DNA of 64,000 nt from Nemertoderma westbladi (GCA_032718475.1 JAUCBJ010000597.1:25329-89328); one strand, 5' to 3'; positions 1-10,503 are shown, counted from the stretch's first letter. Made by a program: numbers and translations. Notes: generated by a model from the sequence alone, not told the origin.

Positions 1-666
1 TATAGTAAGTGGGTTGCAGACGTTTGTTATAAAGTCTTTAACATGATAGACTATTACAGACGCAACAACTAAAAAAGGTGAATAAACACAGACTAACGGT
101 GGCTACCAATATTGTCAAGCAATAAGTTGCGGGGGCGAGCCGCGAAGTGAGAATAAGGTATTTATAATATTATTTTAATTTGATTATTCTACCTATGGGG
201 CGAGCCATGAAGTGAGTGATAGCATCGAAGTAAGGTTATTGTATTTATACTTATCACTACGCAACAAGTTGTGGGGCGAGCCACGAAGTGAGTATAAGGT
301 TATGGTATTTATAATATTATTTTAATTTGATTATTCTACCTATGGGGCGAGCCATGAAGTGAGTGATAGCATCGAAGTAAGGTTATTGTATTTATAATAT
401 TATTATTTTAATTTGATCATTTACTTAAATCCGGCACCGCTTTATTTAAAAATTTCTCCCACCATCCACCCGCTTATCCTGCTATCACCATCCGCCCAAT
501 CTTCTTCCTCATCCTCAACATCATTACCACCACCACCATCACCCAACATCCCCATCATTCTTTCCAACATTGAAAAAATGGGGCGAGCCATGAAGCGAGT
601 GAAGCCTTAGCATATGGGTGCCATTAATGAGTTGTGGGGCGAGCTACGACGAAGTAAGGTTATTGT
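1..666 (+). repeat. Left terminal inverted repeat of the Polinton
   Basis: The reverse complement matches 18220-18886 with about seven substitutions and one indel by eye (about 99% identity). It contains six copies of an iteron-like core, ggggcgagcc followed by (a/c/g)(c/t)gaag(t/c)gag or a close variant, near 132, 197, 273, 343, 580 and 637. A ~146-bp internal tandem duplication is present (176-249 recurs at 322-395). Bases 430-570 are a degenerate copy of the 3' end of the gene at 753-1187. The outermost visible motif is tatagtaagtggg. Confidence 0.95.
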
Positions 667-752
667 ATTTATAATATTATCATTATACCAACAAATTTGA
701 TTATTATACTTAAATCCATCACCATTACTATTTTAAAATTTCTTCCACCACC

Positions 753-1187
753 TCACCCATTTATCCCGCTATCCTCGCTATCTACATCCTCCACATTATT
801 ACCATTACCACCACCACCATCACCCAACATCCCCATCATTCCTTCTAACATCTCAATCCTTTCTTTCATCACCTTCTCCTGTGCACACCTCTCAGCCTCC
901 CTCGTTCTCCTAACCCCCTCAGCCTCCATCTCCAACTCCCAATCTTCACCCCACGCACTGTTCTTTCTCGCCTCTTCCTCCAAATAATGGTTCTTCTCTA
1001 TCTCCTCCCACTCATTTCTTGGATTTAACAACCTCTCCAACCGCGCTTCTTCTTTCTCCCTCGCATACATAGCCACCAATATTGCTTCATTCTCCTTCGC
1101 TATTTCAGCCACCACATCCACATCTTCCACCTCTTCCCCCACATCCATATCTACTTCATCCACCACAAGTTCATTTTCCCCCAACAT
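753..1187 (-). CDS. Acidic coiled-coil protein, Polinton accessory gene
   Basis: I do not recognise this 144-residue protein. It starts with an acidic stretch (EVDMDVGEEVEDVDVV), followed by a long Glu/Lys/Arg-rich segment with heptad-like spacing (about residues 28-115) that should form a coiled coil. It ends in a Gly/Asn/Asp-rich tail with the motif MLEGMMGMLGDGG. There is no signal peptide or membrane segment. It is the outermost leftward gene, next to the left TIR, and probably shares the promoter region at 2719-3413 with the gene at 1420-2718. Its 3' end is present as a degenerate second copy inside both TIRs (430-570 and its mirror near 18320-18450), so the TIRs seem to have grown into or captured part of the gene. 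The frame is open. Function unknown. Confidence 0.6.
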   Translation of the reverse strand: MLGENELVVDEVDMDVGEEVEDVDVVAEIAKENEAILVAMYAREKEEARLERLLNPRNEWEEIEKNHYLEEEARKNSAWGEDWELEMEAEGVRRTREAERCAQEKVMKERIEMLEGMMGMLGDGGGGNGNNVEDVDSEDSGING

Positions 1188-1419
1188 ATCCGTGTATAAT
1201 AAATAAAATAAAGTAATAAATATATAAATATGTGTATAATAATGTATAATACTATAAATAAATTTATATAATATTTATTTCAATCGATAATTCATTATAC
1301 CAACAAATAATTTACCACCACAAAATAATAATAATAATTTAACCGTGCCCGGCTTTTTGCGGCGACACCGCCTACGAACATGGTCTATTTATATAATAAA
1401 GTTTCTACCGCTCGAAGAT

Positions 1420-2718
1420 TCACACTGAATGTTTATTCTTCTTTATTTGAGGTTGCCCATTAGTCTCGATTTCATTGAAAATGTCTTCGCCATCATCCGT
1501 ATCATTGACGATGTCCTCTTCAAAGTTGCTGATATCTTCATACTCATAGCTAGGTGTTTTATTCACGATGAGATCAATTTTTCGCTTAAGCGCTTGTTCT
1601 TTCATGGCTTTAGGTGTTTTCATCTTCATCTGAGCGCTCACACCCCCAACGAGGGTATCAATATCCTTATAATCATTCTTTTTTTCAGCGCCGTCTACCC
1701 GCTCATTTTCTGCAATCGCGGGCAACCAGATTTTTTTCTCATCCATTTTCTTAGCAGCGACTTTTACTGCTTCGGACGTCTTCAGCTGACTAGCGTTGTC
1801 CGGCATTTCCACTTTCATTAGTTCCTCGTCCACTAATTCATCAATCGCAGCCTCAACAACTAACTTTTTAATCGGTAGAAACTCACACCCAGACGGAATA
1901 TCGTGGCCCACGTACTTCTGTAATTCCTTAATTATCTTGACATTTGCGTTGTTTCGAGGGATGAAAATAGCCTTGGTGTCGAAGTTGTGGGACAAATATA
2001 TCCCGTTTTCGTTAATGATCGATCTGTACCTTACACTAACCTCGTCGATATTCTCCTTAACATTCTTATCTATGTTAAAGTCGAGCAAACAGAATTCATC
2101 CGCTCTGAGATTCAACCCATCGTAATATAGAACACCCTTCCGCTGTTTACCTATATCATCCGCTTCCCAAACGCTGACAAATCGTTGCCCTTCAAAGTCG
2201 TAGATATATCCAATGTACCCACAATCTTCGAACTCCATAAAATTCTCATCATGAATTTCCTTCTTTTTTGGTTCAATACGGGAAAGAACGACTTTGCCGT
2301 AGATGCTTTGTAAGACATCTAGAATTTTTCGCGAGATAAAAATTTATGCACCGTTTTTCCCAATGCGTAAGTACGCATGATTTATTGGTGTTATAAGCAA
2401 ATTGCCTCTGGTGTATTCCTTGTAATATTCAATGGCTATTTTATTATAATTGAGGAAGTCAAACAGGAATCTTATGTTCTGGTAAGTAAGACTTACCGAT
2501 TCTTGCACGACGTTGCGTCCTTTTGTATCACCCCAACGGCTGAATCGAACGTATTTCCCGTTAAATGCTTTTATTTCTATTCCTTCACCCAAACACTCGA
2601 GGCCCCACACACTCTTACCTGTAATCACCGATACGTATGGGGCGGGCGTGCTATCAGTAGAGCTACCGCTTAATGACATCATTTTTGGTTGTGATGGTTT
2701 CGCAGATTCCATCAACAA
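1420..2718 (-). pseudogene. Leftward early gene split by one stop; tentative PC4-like ssDNA-binding segments
   Basis: Two open segments (2344-2718 and 1420-2238) lie in the same frame. The frame between them is open except for one TAA at 2344-2346, so this looks like a single gene of about 430 codons with one nonsense change. In the upstream part, about residues 45-100 show a pattern like the core of the transcription coactivator PC4/p15: a strand, then FNGKYV, a turn with a charged GR, then SLTYQNIRFLF leading into a helix. The second part starts with another FEGQRFVSV...GLNLRADEF pattern that could be a second copy. The C-terminal half is charged, acidic and low complexity (about the last 120 residues). 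The PC4 relation rests on pattern only. No membrane or signal segment is seen. Confidence 0.5.
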
Positions 2719-3413
2719 ATTTTGTGAAATATTAATAATTAAGTGTAAAAATACAATAATATTGCGCTATACAATGTGCGAAAAATATGAAATAATGAAT
2801 TAACCCGAATGACAAAATAAAGTATTTTACGACGTATTTATAATATAATGATGGGCTATCGGGAAAACGGGTATAATTTAACCACTCAACCGGATTAATC
2901 GCTATTGTCCTGAGAGAATTTTTTTTGAAAAACTTCCTATAAATTTCGAGGGAAATATTTATTTACGCTTAAATTGGTTGACGTAAGTGGTAACAGCTTG
3001 CGGCGGCGATTAATGCGGCCTATATAAATTTTTATAGACACACCCTCAAAATTCCGCAGAATATTACTCACGGTTAAATTGATTGACGTCAACTGTATTA
3101 ACTGTGTAGCTTCTTAGAAGTTTCATAATTTTAAGCATGAGCGAATTTAATTTAATGTCGGGATCTCAAACTTTCTCTCACAACAGATATTTTTCTGTAA
3201 TCATTTACTAAAAACGAACGATTGCGGCGCGCGAACGGCGTTTTAAAGACACACCCATTATAAATATACCCATTGGTCAAAATATTATTGATTAAGCAAC
3301 ATGACAATACTGGGGCAGCTTGAGTCTATAGATAAGATCATTTTTTCAAATATATTATTCATTGTTACCTTTCTTTTAGGAATTTTTTAGGTAAAATACG
3401 CCATAATAAAAAA
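2719..3413. promoter_or_regulatory. Divergent control region between leftward and rightward Polinton genes
   Basis: No gene is seen in these ~700 bases. It lies between the leftward gene starting at 2718 and the rightward gene starting at 3414, so it should hold both promoters. Visible elements: TATA-like strings at about 2938 (cctataaattt), 3021 (ctatataaattt) and 3258 (ttataaatata); a repeated block ttaaattg(g/a)ttgacgt at about 2969 and 3074, the second containing a perfect palindromic CRE/ATF-type TGACGTCA; and a repeated agacacaccc near 3036 and 3245. Promoter function is inferred. Confidence 0.5.
2924..2949 (+). promoter_or_regulatory. 26-bp dispersed TATA-containing motif, copy 1
   Basis: The 26 bases here are identical to 17627-17652, on the same strand. 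The core is aacttcctataaatttcga. Both copies are intergenic and near an end of the element. A regulatory role is inferred only from the exact repetition and the TATA-like core. Confidence 0.4.
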
Positions 3414-3932
3414 ATGTTTCCAATAATACAAGCTGAAAATAGTTACCGCGGTCCTAATTCAATTATTCCAATTAAAATTGAATTGTTAAGCCCGGCAGCT
3501 CGGGCACCTGTATGCGGTTCATATAGCCCAGCTGGGATTGACATATATAGCGCCGTGAATAGAACAATAGAGCCGCACTCACGGATGTTAATTGAGACGG
3601 GTGTTAAAATATATTTACCCGCCAATTATTTTGGAAGAATTACACCGACTTTTAGCTTGACAAAAATTGGCATCGATGTTGCAGAATGTGCGGTTGATTC
3701 CGGCATTGCGCGCGGTAATATAGATCAACTTGTAATTATATTGATTAACAACACATCTAAGGAATACGTTGTAACATCGGGCGATAAAATATGCCAGCTT
3801 ATATGCCAACAATGTAATGCTGCAATACTCTACATTTCTAATATTTATTCGGATGATTATTTTGGGCTTTTACCGACGAATTTAACGCCGTATGGGGAAG
3901 AGATTAATTCGACATTTTACCGCGCATATTAA
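3414..3932 (+). CDS. dUTPase-fold protein with altered catalytic motifs
   Basis: 172 residues with the layout of a trimeric dUTP pyrophosphatase, an enzyme that hydrolyses dUTP to dUMP and keeps uracil out of viral DNA. Motif 1 is well kept (AGIDIYSA, residues 40-47). Motif 2, normally GR-x-x-PRSGLA, reads GRITPTFSLT (74-83), so the PRSGLA residues are lost. Motif 3 reads ECAVDSGIARGN (91-102): the aspartate is kept, but the tyrosine of the usual DYRGN is replaced. Motif 4 is good (GDKICQLIC, 123-131). The Gly-rich C-terminal motif 5 is not recognisable. The frame is intact and it is the first rightward gene. Either it is a diverged enzyme or, more likely, a non-catalytic dUTPase-fold protein, as known for some viral homologues. 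Confidence 0.75.
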   Translation: MFPIIQAENSYRGPNSIIPIKIELLSPAARAPVCGSYSPAGIDIYSAVNRTIEPHSRMLIETGVKIYLPANYFGRITPTFSLTKIGIDVAECAVDSGIARGNIDQLVIILINNTSKEYVVTSGDKICQLICQQCNAAILYISNIYSDDYFGLLPTNLTPYGEEINSTFYRAY

Positions 3933-4225
3933 ATATGTGACATTAAACGCATAACACCAAACTCGGGTGGTGACACATGTCAATACTATTTCAATACTCT
4001 TACACGCGATTATACAACATAGTTAATAGAGCATATAAATAGGATAATGTCAGTTCAGTAAATTTTGGTTGGTTAAACGGTTTCTAGCGTGGGTGGCTGG
4101 TTGACTGGGTATTGGATATATTTATCTACATAAAATCTGCCGCATCTCTTTCATCGGCATATTGTAAATATGTTTTCTGTACCTACGTTAATAAATATAT
4201 TATAATCGTAATAATAATAATTATA

Positions 4226-7200
4226 ATGATGGAGATTAATTGCGTTTTTTGCGGTTGTACTATACTTAAGAAAAATTATTTACGGCATTTACGCGCACAT
4301 TTCGATGGGTATGTTTGCGATAATTGTAATTGCCGAACTACTTCTGAAAGAATAGCAATATTTCACAGTAATAGATGTTGCGGGTTGTCTCGCCCGAATT
4401 ACACCTACTGCGGTTACACGCTATCCTGCCCGACATGCTCTGATGATTTTGAAAACTTCGATTCATATATCGAACATAGTTGCCATCAAAACCATTACAA
4501 TTCCCGCAAACGCAAACATAACCAAAAACAATCAGAACCGACATTTCAACCGGATCTCAACCTTGGTTCGCCTGTAAGCATTACAAACAGTTCAGATACA
4601 CCCAACGAAGGTTTTTATCTCTCAAAAACATGTCACGAATCACGCGTTCAGGAATATACCCATAATGTGTCATCTAATGAGATGTATCCGGATGTGCCGA
4701 ATTATTTAAATTATATGGGGTTATATGCTTCGCGCGCTTTTAACACGGCGGCATCGGCTTTTATTGATATGTTTTATAAAGTGTGGGTAATTGCTTCAGT
4801 GATAATGAAACGTGATGATGCTAATTATACTCTAGAAGAAGAATTCCATTTTACTTCGATCGGTACAGATAATTATATTGAAAATAGCTCGGATTTTGAC
4901 GAATGGTACTACACAGTCATTTCCCATATCGGTGAAAAAATATCGCAATTTATTAGGCGGGGTAGCGGCTGGAAACTTGTAACTCTATCGCGCATCAAAC
5001 TTACTATTGCGTCATACTTGCGATCGGTATATCGTTTTGGACATAGCGGTGATGCCAACCAATCAATCCCGACAAAATTAAAAAATAAACATTGTATAAT
5101 AAATGTACCATGTAATGAAGGTGAATGTTTTAAGTGGGCGGTCCTGACAGCAAAATTTTCAAAACATATATCGGATGATCACACACTGCGCCATGTTTCA
5201 CGCCAAAGTTCTTATAATCAGTATTTAGGGTTTTTTAATTTAAGCGAATTAGACTCTACCCTATCATGGAAACTAAATATTCTAAAGTTTGAAAAAAATA
5301 ATCCAAATTATTTAATAAATTTATTGTATTTTGATAGAAGTAGTGAAAAAATTTCCTTTCTACGGCAACCGAGCGCTAAAAAAGCTGAAGGTAAAAGATT
5401 GCTAAATTTATTGCTTATTGAACGTCAAAATTTAACCTCAACAAATCACATCGTCGGGGTTTCTAACTTAAATAGATTATTTAATGGTCGTGGGGAAGGC
5501 AATAGCGACCATCATTGTCATCGTTGTGAGCGGTGTATTTGCGGTTTCTACAGTCCAAATGCGTTAGAATGCCATAGATTAGGGTGTTGGCAAGGCGGGC
5601 GCCAAATAGAGGAGATGCCATCTAAACTGAATTTACGTTTTACTAATTACTATAAGTACACTATTTTAGTTAGTACTTATTAGTACACCTTTCATAGTAT
5701 ATATGGATTTCGAAGTGGTACTAGCCCCAACAAATAATGTAAAAAAATATTATATAGCCGAACATCTCCCGTCGGCTGTGTCATATTTGATTGTCTCCAA
5801 CGGTGAATTAATTAACCCCCCAAATTATTTTTTGTCTACATTTAGACAAAATATCGATAATAACTCGGTACAGAATTTTATTGATAGTCTGGTTTTTTAT
5901 TTATTTAAGTGTTATGAATGGTCTACCTTTAACACACACCACCCCAAACACCTGGATCACACACAATACCAAGCTTATATGCGTAACACAAATTGCTTTA
6001 ATTGTAAATCATTTTTTCGGGAAGATATAAATCCAAGTGTGATGCATCACAACCATTACAACGGGGCTTTCATTGGTGTGGCGTGTATTTCCTGTAATAA
6101 ACAATTAAGTGTTAAACGTCACCTATTCCCAGTTGTCTGTCATAATTTTTTTTTTATGATTCACATTTAATTTTACAAAAAGGGTTTGCCGGTAGTAAAT
6201 ATAAAAATTGGAACATTGAAACCATTGCAAAAAATACTGAAAGATATATCTCACTCCGCATCGATATTCCAATGTCAGAAGCACTTAGCGTTCTTGGTTA
6301 TGCTATTCCAGAAAAGGACGTAAGAGGGCTCCCAACCAGCAAATCAATAACTATACAGTTTATTGATTCATTCGCGTTTATGGGATTTTCCCTTTCTGCT
6401 TTGGCTGGGTTTTTGACAAAAGATGTGTCAGATTTAACAACCGTTATTCCACACACCGTGAAGCAAATGAGAAAATTATATCCAAATGTTACCAACGAAA
6501 TTTTATGCCGTAAGTCAGTTTTTCCTTACGAATATGTCGATTCCTTAAGTAAATTGGGGGATACTAAATTACCGCATCCAAAAGAGTTTTACAGTGAATT
6601 AACATTATCATCTATTAGCCCTGAAGAATATACATTTGCACATCTTTCGTGGGAGCAATTTCAATGTGAGACACTTTTTGATTATTTGGAAGCTTACTTA
6701 CATCTTGACGTGTTGCTGCTAGCCGATATTTTTGAAAATTTTCGCGCATATTGTACTAAACATTATTCGCTTGAGGTGTCGAACTATTACACGATGGCGG
6801 GGGTTAGTTGGGACGCGGCTTTGAGATTTTCCAAGCCACATATTCGTCTACTTGCAGACCATGAAATGTATTTAACATTCGAAAATTCCATTAGGGGCGG
6901 AGTTTCTTACACCAACCTTCATATGGCAAATGCGAATATACCAGGCACAGAAACATACGACCCTAATAAACCCGAAGCTCATTTATATAATTTAGATTTC
7001 AACAGTTTATATAGCGGTTCTTTGTCGGAGAAACTTCCTTATTCTGACTTTGAATGGTTGGATGTTGATAGTGTCGATATCATGAGTCTGGAAATTGACG
7101 AAATATATGGATACTTCGCAATTGTAGACCTTGAATACCCAATGACTATTCATGATGCCACAGCCGAGCTTCCATTTGCACCGGAGCATATTAAACTCGA

Positions 7201-8313
7201 TAGTAGGTATCTCAGTCCACACATGAAAAGTCTTTGGCGACATTATAATGGTGATAAAATTTTCAATAGCCCAGCAAAAAAATTGATGTTAACCCAATTT
7301 GATAAGTATGAGTACGGTGTGCATCTAAAATTATTGCGCTTTTATATTCATCATGGTATGCGCTTGATTAAAGTTCATAAACTTATTAGATTTAAGCAAG
7401 GTTACATTTTTAAGGATTTTATTGAATATAACACCCAGCAAAGAAAAATAGCAAGCAATGACTTTTATGATAAGTTTCACAAAGGAACAAATAACGCGCT
7501 TTTCGGGAAAAGCATGGAGAATATACGGGACCGTGTCTCATTTCGCTTATGTAATTCAATCGAGAAATGTGACTTATTATTATCCAAGCCGAATCACGAA
7601 AATTTAATTATGTTCACTGATTCATTATCGGGTCACGTCCTATCTAAGACTGCGGTTTGTTTGCATAAACCTATTTTTTTAGGGCAAGCTGTATTGGACC
7701 TGTCGAAGTTAGATTATTACAGTTTCTTCTACGAGAAATAAAGCCCCTGGAAGCCGAATTAAATTGTAGTATAAATTTGTTAGGTGGGGACACGGATTCT
7801 TTTTTTTTACAGTGTGTTGGTTTATCCCAACACCAATTTTTATCTGCGTTACAATCAAAAAAAGTTTTAGACTGTTCAAATTATCCTATTACACATCCGT
7901 TGTATACAGTAGAACAGAAAGGGAAATATAGATATTTAAAGGATGAAGGGAAGTCTATCCCGTTTGACCAGGTTATTTTACTTAGACCAAAATGTTATAG
8001 CTTTCGTGGGGGGTTAGTTCCAAAACGTGTCGCTAAAGGCGTAGGAAAAATGGTTATAAAAAAGAAACTCTCCCACGAATCATATTTAAAAGTATATAAC
8101 GAGGTTAGCGAGCATTATGAATACAGTCAAAGGTTTCAATCTAATTTACATAAAATATACACCGTTTCACAAAGAAAAAATTCGCTAACACTGTGGGAAG
8201 ATAAAAGGTACTACACATCGACTAATGAAAGTCTACCTTACGGCCATTATAAAACACATTTGGATCGTAAAGCGCCCGCCCCTAAGCTTTATATGCCGCC
8301 CATTATAGAATAG
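4226..8313 (+). pseudogene. polB: Protein-primed family B DNA polymerase, three frameshifts
   Basis: This is the Polinton replicase, expected to copy the element using a protein primer. Reading continues through four open pieces. The first (to 5683) has N-terminal Cys/His zinc-finger-like pairs and the conserved Cys-rich region near its end (CERCICGFY...H..GC). The second (from about 5685) begins with exonuclease motif I (YMDFE) and has CFNCKSFF and HHNHYNG. The third (about 6157-7735) has Exo III (YLHLDVLLLADIF), polymerase motif A (YNLDFNSLY) and the KxxNNALFGKSMEN region. The fourth holds motif C (GGDTDSFF) and a typical C terminus (SLPYGH). The breaks are near 5662-5684 (a short insertion with repeated agtacac), in a T10 run at 6146-6155 within Exo II, and near 7736. 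The start at 4226 or 4229 is preferred over 4112 because upstream codons are low-complexity Ile; 4229 has an A at -3 and G at +4. Confidence 0.92.
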
Positions 8314-8322
8314 CGGATTGCG

Positions 8323-8883
8323 ATGTCTTTTAGTGTTGTCAACAGTAATATAAGTTTGAGGTTGGTTGATGGGTGCATATCATTCGATGTGCTGGCTAAA
8401 CGAATTCGAAATGGAAAACTCATCTTAAAGCCTTTTCAATATATCGCCAAAATTTGCGGATGGACGTGTCTCTTTTTCCCGAGCGGTAAGGTCACTGTAC
8501 TCGGTAAATCGCCTAAAATAAAAAAAATTATTAAGTATATATATAAGCATACTGATTATAAACTAACTTTTATTTCAATCAATAGCCAAACTTACATTAT
8601 TAACAATCTAGACATAGACTATAGCAAATTAATGAAAACGGTCGGGTTTCATTTTTTAGATAATTATTATAATGTGGAGGTGAAATATGAGCCGGAGATA
8701 TTTAATAATATTCTTGTGCAGTTTTATCGTCGGGGTAAAACTAGTTCTAATATCATAACATTTTGCGTTTTTTACACACGAAATGTTGTGTGTATGGCAA
8801 GACCCAGGATATTTCGAGTATTTTTTCCAAAGTTTTTGAATTTTATCGGTAATTTAGATAGTCATTTAGGTAGAAATATTTAA
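8323..8883 (+). CDS. TATA-binding-protein-like protein encoded by the Polinton
   Basis: 186 residues, the size of the saddle-shaped TBP core, which has two similar halves and bends TATA DNA to start transcription. Both halves are seen. Half 1: KPFQYI (36-41) followed by FFPSGKVTVLGKSPKI (51-66), matching the TBP pattern RF-x(n)-IFSSGK-x(4)-GAKSEE. Half 2: KYEPEIFNNI (121-130) matches the TBP hallmark YEPELFPGL, then FCVFYTRNVVCMA at the position of IFVSGKVVLTGA, then an amphipathic end (RIFRVFFPKFLNFI). The four phenylalanines that kink DNA in TBP appear kept at F38, F52, F127 and F150. The gene is intact and starts 9 bases after the polymerase stop, so the two are probably co-transcribed. 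Recognition is by motif pattern; orthology is not tested. It might have late-gene or TATA-selective duties in the element's own transcription. Confidence 0.82.
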   Translation: MSFSVVNSNISLRLVDGCISFDVLAKRIRNGKLILKPFQYIAKICGWTCLFFPSGKVTVLGKSPKIKKIIKYIYKHTDYKLTFISINSQTYIINNLDIDYSKLMKTVGFHFLDNYYNVEVKYEPEIFNNILVQFYRRGKTSSNIITFCVFYTRNVVCMARPRIFRVFFPKFLNFIGNLDSHLGRNI

Positions 8884-9313
8884 TATTTAATTTTTTCATT
8901 TCTGGCACCAGTTTTAGGTTTGTCCGGTGGGATCTCGTTAGGTTTTTAAATAAACGCGGATATTAACATTATTCACATTATATATAACGTGTTTTATCGG
9001 TAGTCTTAGGTTGTCAAGGGCGTCAATTTCATTTCTGATGTCGGTTTATATTTACATAAATCTAGTCTATCTGTCTATTTGTCGGTCTTTCTGTCAGTCA
9101 GTATGTCAAAATTAATTCATTGTTCGCGTTATATAATGTATTTTATTAATTATTATTGATGTTAGGTTTTAAAGAGTGCCGGTTTCTATAATTGCTCTGT
9201 TTTATCGCGTGAAAAACCCCACCCACGCATATAATCGATACTATTTATAACGGTGGTGGTGTTTTATTACTTACAATTATTGTTCTCGTTTATATAAGTT
9301 ATTAATATATGTA
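8884..9313 (+). other. Non-coding spacer, AT-rich
   Basis: 430 bases with no open frame of note. It holds imperfect tctgtc/gtctat short repeats (about 9060-9105) and TATA-like strings (tatataacg near 8987, tatataatg near 9132, ctatttataac near 9240). It may carry the promoter of the structural gene cluster that starts at 9314. Confidence 0.4.
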
Positions 9314-9775
9314 ATGAAATCACTCAAAGCTTTAATTAAACAATTTGACGGGGATTTAAAGTTCTTATCTAACGCCTCCCTCAACCGTAGAAAAACCTTC
9401 TTACGCGTCGGCGGAACCGACGAACTTATAAGTTTTCTAATTAATATTATTCTAAATGTATTAAATGGTAACGTAAAAATTCCTGAGCAAACAATCGTGA
9501 GGTTAAAATGCCATAAAAAAACAATACGCGAGATTGCTAAAAAACCAAAAGCCAAGTATCCCATTCGAATTTATCGTAAACGATTGGTGCAAAGGGGCGG
9601 ATTTATAAATCTACTAATCTCTGGTTTAATGAGTGGGCTTAACGCTTATCAGAAAATATCACCCATAATAATGGCTGTAAGAGGCAGAAAATTAGCCCAA
9701 TCCCGCCGGGGGTATAGACCTAGTACCTCTGGTACACGCGTCAACCGTCAAGTTTCTAGGTTTCCCATCTACTGA
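9314..9775 (+). CDS. Conserved small basic Polinton protein (GGF type)
   Basis: 153 residues with a layout I recognise from many Polintons: an N-terminal helical part ending in LNVLNGNV (47-54), a Lys/Arg-rich stretch (64-92), the short signature RLVQRGGF (90-97), then a hydrophobic segment INLLISGLMSGL (98-109) and a basic, Ser/Arg-rich tail. The hydrophobic patch after the GGF could be membrane-active. A role as a minor virion protein has been assumed for such proteins, but I cannot show it. The frame is intact and 17 bases separate it from the packaging ATPase. Confidence 0.65.
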   Translation: MKSLKALIKQFDGDLKFLSNASLNRRKTFLRVGGTDELISFLINIILNVLNGNVKIPEQTIVRLKCHKKTIREIAKKPKAKYPIRIYRKRLVQRGGFINLLISGLMSGLNAYQKISPIIMAVRGRKLAQSRRGYRPSTSGTRVNRQVSRFPIY

Positions 9776-9792
9776 GTGGCTACCTATCAACA

Positions 9793-10503
9793 ATGTCCCG
9801 AGAGCCGACGATATCGCAGGAACCAATCACATCATACGACGCCTCTTTCAAGATGGGTTCGGCCATGATTATTGCGGGTCCAAGTTCTTCCGGAAAAACA
9901 GTGCTGGTATCAAAAATTGTAAAAAATAAAAATTTAGTTTTTGATATAACCCCGAAGCGTGTATTATTCTTTTATGGCGCCACCCCACCAGAATTCCCAG
10001 GTATAACACATCTATTCAAAGGTTTACCGCAAAAAATTAATTCTATTTTCCGCGAAAACGATCTAATTATTATAGACGACTTGTTAAGCGAAAGTAAGAG
10101 TGATGAGAGTTTGACAGAAAGCTTCACAAAAACCTGCCATCATACTTCCTGTTTCATTATCTATATAACACAAAATTTCTTCAGTAAAGGGGCGGAAACA
10201 CGGACTAGAAGTCTAAATGCCCAATATTGTATTTTCACAAAAAATCCCCGCGACGCAAGTCAAATAAGCTATATAGCGCGGCAAGTGTACCCAAAAAATA
10301 GCAATTTTATTGTTCAAGCATATAGTGACGCCACACAAAAACCATTCACACACCTTCTCTTAGACTTTCATCAAAAAACGGATGATAGTATAAGAGTTAG
10401 GGGTGATATTTTCAACCCATTAGGGCAAACTGTTTATCAACCCACGAATATGAACTCTAACACACCTCACCAACGCCCTGAGGCTCAGTCTATACCTCAG
10501 TAG
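9793..10503 (+). CDS. Genome-packaging ATPase (FtsK/HerA, A32-like)
   Basis: 236 residues, intact. Walker A is GPSSSGKT (29-36) and Walker B is LIIIDDL (91-97). IIYITQNFF follows, with the conserved glutamine of the A32/HerA group of packaging ATPases, and then a short arginine-containing segment (ETRTRSLNAQYCIFTK). Such enzymes pump DNA into double-jelly-roll capsids, and every complete Polinton has one. It lies between two small conserved Polinton genes and ahead of the integrase. The C-terminal ~35 residues are Pro/Gln/Asn rich and probably disordered. Confidence 0.9.
   Translation: MSREPTISQEPITSYDASFKMGSAMIIAGPSSSGKTVLVSKIVKNKNLVFDITPKRVLFFYGATPPEFPGITHLFKGLPQKINSIFRENDLIIIDDLLSESKSDESLTESFTKTCHHTSCFIIYITQNFFSKGAETRTRSLNAQYCIFTKNPRDASQISYIARQVYPKNSNFIVQAYSDATQKPFTHLLLDFHQKTDDSIRVRGDIFNPLGQTVYQPTNMNSNTPHQRPEAQSIPQ

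Noticed and set aside
413-610. A gene inside the left TIR (Pro/Ser/His-rich frame)
   Set aside because: It is the antisense of the degenerate copy of the coiled-coil gene end; no start context and repeated in the other TIR.
4112-4225. Longer N terminus for polB from ATG 4112
   Set aside because: The added part is low-complexity Ile/Tyr from AT-rich DNA; zinc-finger-like sequence starts right after 4226.
6146-6155. Programmed ribosomal frameshift in polB
   Set aside because: The T10 run could slip, but the capsid T10 run needs the opposite shift and other lesions are not at slippery sites.
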